Source: Lysobacter firmicutimachus (GTDB taxonomy: Bacteria; Pseudomonadota; Gammaproteobacteria; Xanthomonadales; Xanthomonadaceae). Taken from it: a stretch of 64,000 bases of DNA. A program made the position numbers and the translations under genes. The DNA lies in NCBI RefSeq assembly GCF_037027445.1, contig NZ_JBANDL010000002.1:620001-684000 (forward strand), written 5' to 3'. The notes beneath the pieces were generated by a model that saw only the letters and a list, made by a program, of their open reading frames with translations, was not told where the DNA came from and searched no databases. Positions 50,969 through 63,489 of this stretch are shown here, in pieces (positions within the stretch are counted from its first letter, which is position 1; each line of letters starts with the position of its first letter).

Positions 50969-53122
50969 CTATGAAACACGCGGTTTGCTAATCGTGATCG
51001 CAGTTTCACCCTGAATACGCGACAGGTTCGGCAAGGTGTAAAGAGATGTTTCAAATTGTTCGCATCCGCCGTCGCGCAGCGACACCACGCGGTCGGCGCT
51101 GCGGATGGTGTCGGGACGGTGGGCGATGACGATGCGGGTGATGCGCAACGCGGCGATCTCGCGATTGATCTCGTGTTCGCGGCCGACGTCGAGGTGGCTG
51201 GTGGCTTCGTCGAGCAGCAGGATCGAGGGCTGGCGGTAAAGCGCGCGAGCCAGCAGCACGCGCTGCTTCTGTCCGCCCGACAGCGACGAGCCCAGGTCGC
51301 CGACCAGCGACTCGTAGCCCATCGCCATCGCCGCGATGTCGTCGTGGATGCGCGCGGCGCGGGCGGCGGCTTCGATCCGCTGCGGCTCGGCGGCGCTGTC
51401 GAAGCCGGCGATGTTCTCGCCGATCGAGCCGGCGAACAGCACGTCTTCCTGCATCACCGCGCCGAAGCGGTCGCGGTAGGCCGCCAGGCCGTAGCGGTGG
51501 ATGTCGACGCCTCCGATCAGGATGGTGCCGGCGCTGGGCCGCAGCAGCCCGAGGATCAGCTTGGCCAGGGTGGTCTTGCCGCAGCCGGAGGGGCCGACGA
51601 TGGCGACCGATTCGCCGTCTTCGATGGTGAAACTGCAGTCGCGCAGGATCCAGGGTTCGTCGTCGGCGTAGCGGAAGCTGACGCCGCGCACTTCGATCCG
51701 CGGCGCCGGCGCCGGCCCGGCGTAGTCGGTATGCACCTGCGGCTCCGGCGGTTCCAGGGCGATGTCGGCGATGCGCTGGCCGTGCAGGCCCAGCAGGCGC
51801 AGGTCGACCAGCTTGTCGATCAGGCTGCCGGTGCGGGTCGCGAACAAGTCGGCGTAGGCGACGAACACCACCATCATGCCGGCGCTGAAGCGGCCCTGCA
51901 GGGTCAGCCAGGCGCAGACCCAGATCAGCAGTACGCGCTGGGCGCCGAACACCAGCTTGGAGAGCGCGCCGAAGGCGGCGTTGGTGCGGCCGATCGCGGC
52001 TTCGCGCCGGGCGACCTCGACCGCCGCGTTGGCGATGCGCGCGCGGCGTTCTTCCTGCTGGTTGCCGAGCTTGATGGTCTGCACGCCCTGGATCGACTCG
52101 ATCAGCAGGCTCTGCTGCTGCGCGACCTGGATCAGCTGCTCTTCCTTGAGCCGCCGCAGGCGCCGGAACGCCAGCCAGCGCAGGGCGGCGTAGAGCGCGA
52201 ACGCGGCCAGCACCAGCGCGGTCAGCGGCGGGCTGTAGAACAGCAGCAGGGCCAGCACCAGGGCCACGGTCAGGCCGTCGAGCAGGCTTTCGACGAAGCT
52301 GCCCGTCAGGGTCTGCTGGATCGCCTGCACCGAGACGAAGCGCGACATGACTCCGCCGACGTGGCGCTTCTCGAAGAAATCCAGCGGCAGGCGCAGCAGG
52401 TGGCCGAACAGGTTCGCCAGCCATTGCGAATTCAGCGCCGCGCCGAGGTCGGCGATCAACCAGCCGCGCATGGCGGTCAGCGCCGACTGGAACACGACCA
52501 CGGTCAGGAAACCGGCGCCGAGCAGGTGCAGCAAGTCGACGTCGGCGGCGACCAGGACCCGGTCCAGCACCCACTGCATCGCCAGCGGCAACAGCAGGGT
52601 GAAGGCTTCCAGGCACAGGGCCAGGACCAGCACCTGTGCGCCGGCGCGGCGTAGGCCGTCGACGCGGCCGGCCAGCGCCGACAGGCTCAGCCGGCGGCGC
52701 TCGCGCATCGGCGCGAAATCGGCGCGCGGGCTCAGCTCCAGGGCGATGCCGGTGTAATGGCGGCCGAACTCGGCCAGCGACAGCGTCCTGGCGCCGATCG
52801 CCGGATCGTGCAGTTCGACCCGGTCGCCCACGATGCGCTTGAGCACGACGAAATGATTGAGGTCCCAATGCAGGATGCAGGGCAGGCGCAGGCCGGACAG
52901 GTGCTCGATCTCGGCCCGCAGCGGCCGGCTGTCGAGGCCCAGCGCGCCGGCGGTCTTGATCAGCCGGGCCAAGGTGGCGCCGCGCGGCGACACCGGAAAG
53001 CGCCGGCGCAGGCTGGCCAGATCGAGGTCGTGGCCGTGGTGGATCGCGATCATCGCCAGACAGGCCAGACCGCATTCGGCCAGCTCGTTCTGCTGGATCA
53101 CCGGCAAGGCGCGCGCGCTCAT
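50969..53122 (-). CDS. C39-peptidase bacteriocin-type ABC transporter
   Basis: A 717-residue peptidase-containing ABC transporter. The C39 domain (1-135) has Cys17 (NELAECGLACLAMIAIHHG), His90 (DLNHFVVL) and Asp106 (LHDPAIG). A six-helix membrane domain follows (about 160-440). The ATPase (about 480-700) has Walker A GPSGCGKTT, signature LSGGQKQRVLLARAL and Walker B ILLLDEATSHLD. It cleaves double-glycine leaders while exporting the peptide. Its start overlaps the HlyD stop (ATGA), and the precursor gene follows 78 bp later. Confidence 0.92.
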   Translation of the reverse strand: MSARALPVIQQNELAECGLACLAMIAIHHGHDLDLASLRRRFPVSPRGATLARLIKTAGALGLDSRPLRAEIEHLSGLRLPCILHWDLNHFVVLKRIVGDRVELHDPAIGARTLSLAEFGRHYTGIALELSPRADFAPMRERRRLSLSALAGRVDGLRRAGAQVLVLALCLEAFTLLLPLAMQWVLDRVLVAADVDLLHLLGAGFLTVVVFQSALTAMRGWLIADLGAALNSQWLANLFGHLLRLPLDFFEKRHVGGVMSRFVSVQAIQQTLTGSFVESLLDGLTVALVLALLLFYSPPLTALVLAAFALYAALRWLAFRRLRRLKEEQLIQVAQQQSLLIESIQGVQTIKLGNQQEERRARIANAAVEVARREAAIGRTNAAFGALSKLVFGAQRVLLIWVCAWLTLQGRFSAGMMVVFVAYADLFATRTGSLIDKLVDLRLLGLHGQRIADIALEPPEPQVHTDYAGPAPAPRIEVRGVSFRYADDEPWILRDCSFTIEDGESVAIVGPSGCGKTTLAKLILGLLRPSAGTILIGGVDIHRYGLAAYRDRFGAVMQEDVLFAGSIGENIAGFDSAAEPQRIEAAARAARIHDDIAAMAMGYESLVGDLGSSLSGGQKQRVLLARALYRQPSILLLDEATSHLDVGREHEINREIAALRITRIVIAHRPDTIRSADRVVSLRDGGCEQFETSLYTLPNLSRIQGETAITISKPRVS

Positions 53123-54384
53123 GGCTGCGGCTCCGCGAACGCATCGCGGGCCGCCGCCGTCGCCAGCGGCGCGAATACGAACTCGTACAAGCGCCGGCGT
53201 TCCAGCACCAGTTCGGCGTCGACCCGCATCTGCGCCTGCAGCGCGTGCCGGCCGATCCGTTGCCGATCCAGCGCGACCAGCACCCGCCAGGCCGGCGCTT
53301 CGATGCGCAGCCCGCTGCGCGCGCGGACTTCCTCCGGCGACAGCGCGCCGCGCGCGATTTCCACCACGCGTCCGCCGTGCACGCCGTAACGCTGGTAAGG
53401 AAACGCGCGGTAGCGCAGGCGCACCGCGGTGCCGGGCGCGATCAGGCCGATCGCCCGGTCCGGTACCCACAGCTCGGCCAGCAACGGCGCCTGCGGCGGC
53501 AACAGGTTCAGCAGGCGTTGACCGGGCGCGACCGTTTGGCCTTCGACCAGGGCCAGGCCGGAGACGCGGCCGTCGCGCGGCGCCAGCACCGCGAGCCGGC
53601 GTCGGCCTTCGTTGCGGGCGTCGTCCTGGGCGACGTCGGCCAGCTCGCGTTCGATCCGGTTGCGCCGTTCGCTCAGTCGCAGCGGCAGGCGCTGTCGTTC
53701 GGCCTGCGCGTCGGCGCGTTCGCGTAGGGCGTCCAGGTGCTCGCGTTGTGCGGCCTGCACCCGCGCTTGCGCCTCGGCCAGGGTGTCGCGGTACTGCTGC
53801 CATTGCACGTCGCTGAGCAGTTTGTCGCCGCGCAGCGGCGCGACTTGCTTGGCCAGACGTTGCGCTTGCGCGGCCTGTTCGCGGCGCAGGGCGAGCTGGG
53901 CCTGCGCCAATTCGATGCGCTGCGCCGACGCGGCCAGGCGCTGATCGAGATTGGCTTGCTCGGTGCCGCGATCGCGCTCCAGCGCATCGCGATCGGCGAG
54001 CAGGCGGGTGCGTTGTTCGGCCAGCCCGGCACCGACCGCCGCGCCGATGCCCGCGCGCAACGCCGGGCTGTCGAGTTCGGTGGAAATCTCCAGCAACGTT
54101 TCGCCGCGGCGCACCGATTGGCCTTCGGCGACCGCGGCCCGCAGCAGGGTGCCGGTGGCGGGCGAGGTCACGGCGAGCAAGCCGTCGCGGGGCACGAGCA
54201 CGCCTTCGGCGCGCTCGGTGCGGGTGTAGCGGCCGAAGCCGAACAGCGCCACCAGGCTCAGCAGCAGGGCCGCCGCCAGAGCGGCCATCGCCGTGCCCAG
54301 GCGCGACACCGGCAAGCCGATCCGGCCGAGCCAGCGTTGCCGGCGCGCATCCAGCGCTTCGGCGCGGAACAAGTCTTCGTGCAT
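53119..54384 (-). CDS. HlyD-family membrane-fusion protein of the peptide exporter
   Basis: A 421-residue adaptor. One membrane anchor is near residues 32-52 (LAAALLLSLVALFGFG). A biotinyl-lipoyl-like half-site follows (LLAVTSPATGTLLRAAVAEGQSVRRGETLLEI), then a long coiled coil (about 115-270) and the second half-site with a beta-barrel (LAPRDGRVSGLALVEGQTVAPGQRLLNLLP). It links the inner-membrane C39 transporter to an outer-membrane channel such as TolC, which is not in view. It is first in the peptide cluster. Confidence 0.9.
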   Translation of the reverse strand: MHEDLFRAEALDARRQRWLGRIGLPVSRLGTAMAALAAALLLSLVALFGFGRYTRTERAEGVLVPRDGLLAVTSPATGTLLRAAVAEGQSVRRGETLLEISTELDSPALRAGIGAAVGAGLAEQRTRLLADRDALERDRGTEQANLDQRLAASAQRIELAQAQLALRREQAAQAQRLAKQVAPLRGDKLLSDVQWQQYRDTLAEAQARVQAAQREHLDALRERADAQAERQRLPLRLSERRNRIERELADVAQDDARNEGRRRLAVLAPRDGRVSGLALVEGQTVAPGQRLLNLLPPQAPLLAELWVPDRAIGLIAPGTAVRLRYRAFPYQRYGVHGGRVVEIARGALSPEEVRARSGLRIEAPAWRVLVALDRQRIGRHALQAQMRVDAELVLERRRLYEFVFAPLATAAARDAFAEPQP

Positions 54385-54580
54385 GCCGGTTCAGTCCGAG
54401 GGCGGCAGCGCGGCGACGCGGGCGAGAGCGGGTAAACGGACGATCACGAGCGGTTGCGTGTCTCCTGCCGCGAAGGGCCGGGCGCTGAGTGTGGGACATG
54501 GCGCGGCGGCGCCGCCAGAGCCGCGGCACGATGACGGTCACGGTTTTACAGCCGCGCCGGCGCCGGTTCATCGCAGCGCG

Positions 54581-55786
54581 TCAGTGCGGCTCGTAGGCCG
54601 GGCCGCGTCGCCGCGGCCAGGCGCCCAGGGTGATCGCGCGCAGCAACCATTCCACCGGGCCGTAGGCGCGGCGTTGCAGCCACCAGCGGCTGAAGCGCAG
54701 CTGCGCGCCGAACAAGGCGATGGCGAAGATCGCCCCGCCCAGCGGCGAGACGCGCCCCATCAGGCCCAGTCCGTAACCGCTGAACACCAGCGCGCACACC
54801 AGCGATTGCAACAGGTAATTGGACAGCGCCATGCGTCCGGCCGGGGCCAGCAGGGCCGCGGCGCGCGCGCCGCCGCGGGTGGCGAAGGCGGCCACGGCCC
54901 AGGCCAGATAGGCCGCGCTCAACAGCGGCGCGGTGAGCACGCACAAGGCCAGCGCGAACAGTTCCAGCGCTCCGCCCGGCTGCCAGACCGCAATGCCGGC
55001 GTACAGCGCCGCAGCCGGCAGGCCGTAGCGCAGGCCCAGCGCACGCATCCGCCGCAGCAAACGCCGGTATCGGTCGGGGCGGGCCAGCAGCTGGCGGCGT
55101 CCCGCGACTCGCCCGCACAGGAACATCGCCAAGGCGCAGGGCGCCTGCAGCAGGCCGAGCAGAACGCCGGTCGAGGCGAGTTCGCGGCTGCGCTGGGCGA
55201 TCACCGTGGCCGGAGCGCCGGTGAAGCCGGCCAGATTGGCCTGCGCCGCCGCTGCGGCGGCCGCCGGGTCGGTGCCGGCGCCCTCCCACGCCGCGAGCGC
55301 AGCCAGGGTCGCCCAACCGGCTGCGGTCAGCAGCACCAGCAGGCCGGCGATAGGCAGTGCCCGGGCTTCCGCCATGCGCCGCAGGCCCAGCAACGCCAGG
55401 CCCAGTACCGCATAAGTGGTGAGGATGTCGCCGTGGAACAGCAGCAGCGCATGCGCCAGGCCGATCAGCCACAGCCCGAGCAGTCGCCGCAGCATGCGCG
55501 GCACGAAGGGCTGGCCGGCGCGCTGCGCCGAGTCCATCTGCAGAGTGAAGCTGTAGCCGAACAGGAACGAGAACAGCAGGTAGAACTTGAGTTCGAACCC
55601 GGCCGCGATCAGCCAGCGCACGGCGCGATCCAGGGCGCCGTCGAACGCCGGATCGGCCAGGCCCAGGCCGTAATAGGGCGAGGCGAAGGCGCCGAGGTTG
55701 ACGATCAGGATGCCGAACAGGGCGAAACCGCGCAGCGCGTCGAGACGTTCGATGCGGGTCGGATCGGCGGAAGCGGGGGAGGGCAT
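54581..55786 (-). CDS. DUF418 family membrane protein
   Basis: A 401-residue polytopic membrane protein. The N-terminal RIERLDALRGFALFGILIVN and the later GRMALSNYLLQSLVCALVFSGYGLGLMG are signatures of the DUF418/YeiB family. About ten hydrophobic spans are visible. The role is unknown, though relatives resemble acyltransferase-3 proteins. It is divergent from the kinase gene across about 130 bp and ends 197 bp before the HlyD gene, on the same strand. Confidence 0.85.
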   Translation of the reverse strand: MPSPASADPTRIERLDALRGFALFGILIVNLGAFASPYYGLGLADPAFDGALDRAVRWLIAAGFELKFYLLFSFLFGYSFTLQMDSAQRAGQPFVPRMLRRLLGLWLIGLAHALLLFHGDILTTYAVLGLALLGLRRMAEARALPIAGLLVLLTAAGWATLAALAAWEGAGTDPAAAAAAAQANLAGFTGAPATVIAQRSRELASTGVLLGLLQAPCALAMFLCGRVAGRRQLLARPDRYRRLLRRMRALGLRYGLPAAALYAGIAVWQPGGALELFALALCVLTAPLLSAAYLAWAVAAFATRGGARAAALLAPAGRMALSNYLLQSLVCALVFSGYGLGLMGRVSPLGGAIFAIALFGAQLRFSRWWLQRRAYGPVEWLLRAITLGAWPRRRGPAYEPH

Positions 55787-55918
55787 GGCGGCGTCGCAGC
55801 AGGAGAGGACGGCGGCGATCGTGCGCGTCGTGGCCGCCGGCGCACATCGGGCCCGGGCCGGTGCCGACCCGGGACGTTTGGCGGATTCGCCGGGCGCGGA
55901 ACCTGAAATACTGAACGC

Positions 55919-57417
55919 ATGAGCGAAACCGCCGCACCCCCGCCGCCGGCCGTCCGCACGCCGGCGCGCGGCTGGTGGAGCGGACTGTTCTGGAAATGCC
56001 TGCTGTGGATGCTGGTCGCCTCGTGGATCAGCACCGCGCTGCTGTCGGGCTTCGGTCTGTACCTGGCCCGTGCCGAACTGCGCCGGGACATGGCGCCGCC
56101 GGCGCTGGAGGGCGCGATGCGGCGCGAACTGCAGCGCTTCGGCTCGGTTCCGGCCACCGGGGCGATGTCCGACGAGCAATGCGAAGCGGTGCTGCAAGCG
56201 CTGTTGGTGCGCATCGTCGGCATGGATACGCCGGAGTGGATGGCGTTCTACAGTTTCGCCGGCGGCACTCACGACGGCCGCATCGCGATCCGCTATCGCG
56301 ACCGCAACGGCCGCCGCTGCGCGTTTCCGGCCCAGGTCGATCCGCCGCTGGCGCAGGCCTTGAACGAGGTCGAGCGCGACGCGGTGGCGACCCGCGAGTC
56401 CGTCCCGCGCCGGCACGACCGCCAGGGCGACTGGATCACCGCGGTGGCCGTGCCGGTGGGCATGGACGCCGCCGCGACCCTCACCGTCGGCCAGCACGTC
56501 GGCGGTTCCTTGGCCAGTTTCATCCGCATGGACTCGGGCGACTTCGAAGGCATCGCCCTGTATCTGGCGGTGATCAGCGCGATGTCCGCGGTCGCGGTGG
56601 CGACCTTGCTGACCCGTCGCTTCCGCCACGCCGAACGGGCCGCCGACGCCTGGGCCGCGGGCCAGCTCGATGCGCGCATCGAAGACCCGGGCCGCGACGA
56701 GTTCGGCCGGTTGTCGCAACGCTTCGACCGCATGGCCGACGCGCTCGGCGAACTGATCCAGGTGCGCCAGGCGCTGGCGGTGTCCGAGGAGCGCAATCGC
56801 CTGGCGCGCGACCTGCACGACACCGCCAAGCAACGCAGCTTCGCCCTCGGCCTGCAGCTGAGCGTGCTGGATCACCTGGCCGGCCGCGACGGCGAGCGCG
56901 ACCCGCGCCAGGACACCTTGATCAAGGCCGCTCTGGGCTTGACCGGGCAGCTGCAGCGCGACCTGGCCGATGTGATCCAGCGTTTCTCCGCGCCGACGGT
57001 GGCCGAGCAGGGCCTGCGCAAGGCCCTGGAGGACACCTGCGAGCACCTGCTTGCCGGCAGCGAGATCGAATGGCGGCTGTTGCTGGACGCCGAGGCCGAG
57101 CGCGGCCTGGCCGGTTGGCCGCAGTACGCCGGACAATTGCTGCTGATCGCCACCGAGGCGGTGTCCAACAGCCTGCGCCACAGCGCGCGCGCCGGATCGA
57201 GATCGTGCTCAACCGCGCCGGTTCGCGCTACGGCTGGACCGTGCAGGACGACGGCTGCGGCTTCGTCGCCGACGAGCACGACCGCGGCATGGGTTTGGCC
57301 AACATGCGCCTGCGCGCGCGCGGCCTGCCGGGCGGGCGTTTCCGCCTGGCCAGTTCTTCCAGCGGCACGGTGGTGACCGTGTCCTTCAACCTGGATACGC
57401 AAGGAGTTCCGGCATGA
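55919..57417 (+). pseudogene. NarL-type sensor histidine kinase with a frameshift in the ATPase domain
   Basis: A kinase with two membrane spans (about 24-50 and 216-238), a periplasmic sensor domain, a HAMP domain and a HisKA_3 site with His300 (NRLARDLHDTAKQRS). The HATPase N box (ATEAVSNSLRHSAR) is in one frame. The G boxes (QDDGCGFVADEHDRGMGLAN) and the natural C-terminus lie in another. The switch is at about 57182-57195 in a GCGCGCGCGC run, consistent with one lost base. The reading frame that keeps the C-terminus overlaps the response-regulator start by 4 bp, so the ancestral gene was intact. A sequencing error is possible. Confidence 0.82.
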
Positions 57418-58073
57418 GCACGACCGTATTGTTGGTCGACGATCACGAGGTGGTGCGCAAGGGCATCGGCAGCCTGTTGACGCTCACCGACGATTTCGAG
57501 GTGATCGGCGAGGCCGGCGGCGGCGCCGAGGCGATCGAGCTGGCGCGCGAGTTGGCGCCGGATCTGATCGTCATCGACTTGATGATGCCCGATGTGGACG
57601 GGGTCGAGGCGATCCGCGCGATCAAGGTGTTGAGCCCGCGCAGCGCGATCGCGGTGCTGACCTCGACCGATCAGGACGACCTGGCCTTCGCCGCGATCGA
57701 GGCCGGCGCCCAATCGCTGTTGTTCAAGAGCATGCTCGGCGACGAGCTGCTGGCGACCCTGCGCCGGATCGCCGCCGGCGAGGCGGTGATCCATCCTTTC
57801 GTCGCCCAGCGCATTCTCAAGGCGGTGCGGCGCAAGCGCGAGCCGCGCGAAGATCCGTTCGCCTGCCTGACCGAGCGCGAACTGGACGTGCTGCGCAAGC
57901 TGGCCGAGGGCGGCAGCAACGCGCGCATCGCCGCCGCGCTCAACATCGGCGAGAAGACGGTGAAGTCGCATCTGGGCAACGTGCTGGCCAAGCTGCACCT
58001 GGCCGATCGCACCGAAGCGGTGGCGTTCGCCTGGCGGCGCGGGCTGATGCACGCCGAGTACGACGGCGACTGA
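57414..58073 (+). CDS. LuxR/NarL-family response regulator
   Basis: A 219-residue regulator. The receiver domain (1-120) has acidic DD (9-10), phospho-acceptor Asp55 (VIDLMMPD) and Lys in LLFKSM. The LuxR helix-turn-helix (about 150-210) has LTERELDVLRKLAEGGSNARIAA and IGEKTVKSHLGNVLAKL. It is coupled by ATGA to the kinase gene. If the kinase is truly broken, this regulator is an orphan. Confidence 0.93.
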   Translation: MSTTVLLVDDHEVVRKGIGSLLTLTDDFEVIGEAGGGAEAIELARELAPDLIVIDLMMPDVDGVEAIRAIKVLSPRSAIAVLTSTDQDDLAFAAIEAGAQSLLFKSMLGDELLATLRRIAAGEAVIHPFVAQRILKAVRRKREPREDPFACLTERELDVLRKLAEGGSNARIAAALNIGEKTVKSHLGNVLAKLHLADRTEAVAFAWRRGLMHAEYDGD

Positions 58074-58091
58074 GCGCCGGAACTCAGCCCG

Positions 58092-58114
58092 CGCGCCCGC
58101 GCGAAGCGGGCGCG
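58092..58114 (+). terminator. Hairpin after the response-regulator gene
   Basis: CGCGCCCGC and GCGGGCGCG form a perfect 9-bp stem with a 5-nt loop directly after the gene. There is no T tract, so termination would need Rho, or the hairpin protects the 3' end. Confidence 0.45.
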
Positions 58115-58341
58115 ACCGTCGCGTGGGTGACGAAAGTCATGTGCGCTCCGCGGTCATGTGACGGTAGGGTGATGAGCGCATCTGCACGTTAGTGGAGATG
58201 CCGGTCGCCCTGCGCGACTTCGAACGGAGCGGCGCGCCGGACGCGCCGATACCGACTACCAGGACGAGGCGCTTGCGCGCCGGTACGACAGCGGGCGCCG
58301 CCCGGCGACGCCCATTCGACACGATAGGAGATCACTGCAAG

Positions 58342-61503
<3,162 letters not shown>

Positions 61504-61571
61504 GGCGAGGTACGCAGGGGGCGGGTTCGCCCGCTCCCTCCCTGCCGGCTCACGCAATCGATATCGGGACC

Positions 61572-61605
61572 AAACGCACCGGCCCTCGGGTCGGTGCGTT
61601 TCGTT
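61572..61605 (+). terminator. Rho-independent terminator of the protease gene
   Basis: AAACGCACCG and CGGTGCGTTT form a perfect 10-bp stem with a 10-nt loop, followed by CGTTTT. Confidence 0.85.
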
Positions 61606-61644
61606 TTGGGGGGGCGAGGTCGGGGCGACGTAAGGCCAAAGCCA

Positions 61645-61830
61645 GAGCAAATCCCCCAAGCCCTCCTTCTGTAAGTGGGGCTGGTGGCGTTCGCCGCGTT
61701 CCCCATTGCGCGTCGGCGATTGCCTTCCCTTTCCAAGAAAGGGGGGAGACGGCCCATGACGTTCCGCGCGCCCCAGCGGCTTATCGGCGGCGGCTGTTCC
61801 CTCCTTTGAAAAAGCGGCGGAAGATTCGAC
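61645..61830. repeat. Composite of C/G-tract palindromic elements
   Basis: Three pieces of the same dispersed element lie close together: CAAATCCCCCAAGCCCTCCT (about 61651), CCCTTTCCAAGAAAGGGGGG (about 61728) and GTTCCCTCCTTTGAAAAAGC (about 61797). They resemble the copies at 3.9-4.1 kb and 26.9 kb. Confidence 0.75.
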
Positions 61831-61963
61831 TTTGCCTGCTTCGAAGCCGTCCAGCGCGCGCCGGCGCACTCGCTCCGCATGCCCGCATCGGCGATGATGG
61901 ACACCCGGCACGGCGCGCATGGCGCGGCAGGGCCGACGACCCCGATCGCACCCGGAGACGTTC

Positions 61964-62593
61964 ATGTTCGAGCTGTCGTCGTTGCTGGCATTCGCCGGCC
62001 TGGCCTTGGTGATGGTGCTGACGCCGGGGCCGAACATGGTCTACCTGGTGTCGCGCTCGATCTGCCAGGGGCGCCAGGCCGGGCTGGTCTCGCTGGCCGG
62101 CGTCGCGGTCGGTTTCTTCTTCTACCTGTTCGCCGCTGCGTTCGGCATCACCGCGTTGCTGTTCGCCGTGCCCTACGCCTACGACGCGCTGCGCATCGGC
62201 GGCGCCCTGTACCTGCTGTGGATGGCCTGGCAGGCGCTGCGGCCGGGCGGGCGCTCGCCGTTCCAGGTCCGCGACCTGCCGCCGGACAGCACCCGCCGGT
62301 TGTTCGTGATGGGCCTGCTGACCAGCCTGCTCAATCCCAAGGTGGCGATGTTCTATCTCGCCCTGCTGCCGCAATTCATCGATCCGCAGCGCAACGTGAT
62401 GCTGCAGTCCCTGGTGCTGGGCAGCGTGCAGATCGCGATCAGCGTCAGCGTCAACGCGCTGATCGTCGCCGGCGCCGGCGCCATCGCCGCGTTCCTGGCC
62501 GGACGGCCGCGCTGGATCGCGGCGCAGCGTTGGGTGATGGGCGGGGTGCTGTCGGCGTTGGCGCTGCGCATGGCCGTCGACGCTCGCCGCTGA
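61964..62593 (+). CDS. LysE/RhtB-family amino-acid exporter
   Basis: A 209-residue membrane protein with about six helices. The N-terminal MVLTPGPNMVYLVSRSICQG and the later GLLTSLLNPKVAMFYLALLPQF are LysE/RhtB signatures. It should export amino acids or derivatives by proton exchange; the substrate is unknown. ATG 61964 follows CGGAGA at good spacing. Confidence 0.9.
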   Translation: MFELSSLLAFAGLALVMVLTPGPNMVYLVSRSICQGRQAGLVSLAGVAVGFFFYLFAAAFGITALLFAVPYAYDALRIGGALYLLWMAWQALRPGGRSPFQVRDLPPDSTRRLFVMGLLTSLLNPKVAMFYLALLPQFIDPQRNVMLQSLVLGSVQIAISVSVNALIVAGAGAIAAFLAGRPRWIAAQRWVMGGVLSALALRMAVDARR

Positions 62594-62701
62594 GCCGCTG
62601 TGGGCCGCGCATCGCGCCGGCCTGCGTTCGAACCTGTGCGGCACCGATAGCGACGGCGCGCGATGGCCCCCCGGGCCGGCGCTCTTGCGGGCCGTTGCGC
62701 C

Positions 62702-62986
62702 TCAGGGCGCGCGACCGGCGGCCTGGTCGCGCGCGCGCTGGATGATCGCCCGCACTTGGGCCCGGTCGCGGTGGCGCGAGATCGCGACCGCGCCCAGCGC
62801 CAGCGCTCGCTCGCGCATCTGCGCGTTGACGTCGTAGTGGCAGCCGCTGGCCTTGTTCTGGAACGACACCCGCGGCTTGCCCAGGCGCTGGGCGAAGGCG
62901 TGCAGTTCGTCGAGGGTATCGGCCATCAAATGCGCCCAGCGCTCGCCACGCCAGGGCCACACGGCATCGTCGACGTACACGGCCAC
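62702..62986 (-). CDS. DUF4031 domain protein
   Basis: A 94-residue protein beginning MAVYVDDAVWPWRGERWAHL, with HLMADTLDELHAFAQRLG and HYDVNAQMRERALALGA. These match DUF4031, a small family of unknown role. It stands alone between the LysE and VOC genes on the opposite strand. Confidence 0.82.
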   Translation of the reverse strand: MAVYVDDAVWPWRGERWAHLMADTLDELHAFAQRLGKPRVSFQNKASGCHYDVNAQMRERALALGAVAISRHRDRAQVRAIIQRARDQAAGRAP

Positions 62987-63090
62987 CCGGCGCTCCCTGG
63001 GATGCAGACGTCGCGCGATGGCGACAGGATGCGCCCAGTATCCGACAATCGGCCGATCGCGAGCGACCCCCGCCGCTCGCCGGAGTCGTC

Positions 63091-63477
63091 ATGCAGCTGT
63101 CGGCCATCCACCATGTCGCCCTGATCTGCTCGGACTACGAGCGCTCCAAGCGCTTCTACACCCAGGTGCTGGGCCTGCGTCCGCTGGCCGAGGTCTATCG
63201 CCAGGCGCGGCGCTCCTACAAGCTCGATCTGGCCTTGCCCGACGGCGGCCAGATCGAACTGTTCTCGTTCCCCGATCCGCCGCCGCGGCCGTCCTATCCG
63301 GAAGCCTGCGGCCTGCGCCACCTGGCCTTCGCGGTCGCCGATCTGGACGCCTGCGTGGCCGAGCTGCAGGCGCATGCGGTCGCGGTCGAGCCGGTGCGGA
63401 TCGACGAGTACACCGGTCGCCGTTTCACCTTCTGCGCCGACCCGGACGGTCTGCCGATCGAGTTCTACGAACGCTGA
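63091..63477 (+). CDS. VOC-family protein (glyoxalase I-like)
   Basis: A 128-residue vicinal-oxygen-chelate protein with two beta-alpha-beta-beta-beta modules. The first begins IHHVALICSDYERSKRFYTQVLGL and the second GLRHLAFAVADLDACVAEL. His8 or His9, Glu55 (QIELFSF), His76 and Glu125 (PIEFYE) are the likely metal ligands. It resembles the GloA2/SMU1112c group rather than classic glyoxalase I. Substrate unknown. Confidence 0.85.
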   Translation: MQLSAIHHVALICSDYERSKRFYTQVLGLRPLAEVYRQARRSYKLDLALPDGGQIELFSFPDPPPRPSYPEACGLRHLAFAVADLDACVAELQAHAVAVEPVRIDEYTGRRFTFCADPDGLPIEFYER

Positions 63478-63489
63478 ACCGAACCGCGC

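Larger units (their letters stand above)
61504..61963. other. Gap after the protease gene
   Basis: About 460 bp. It contains the protease terminator (61572-61605), then a composite block of C/G-tract repeat elements from about 61645 to 61830. No open frame here shows coding character. The LysE ribosome binding site CGGAGA is near its right end. Confidence 0.7.
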
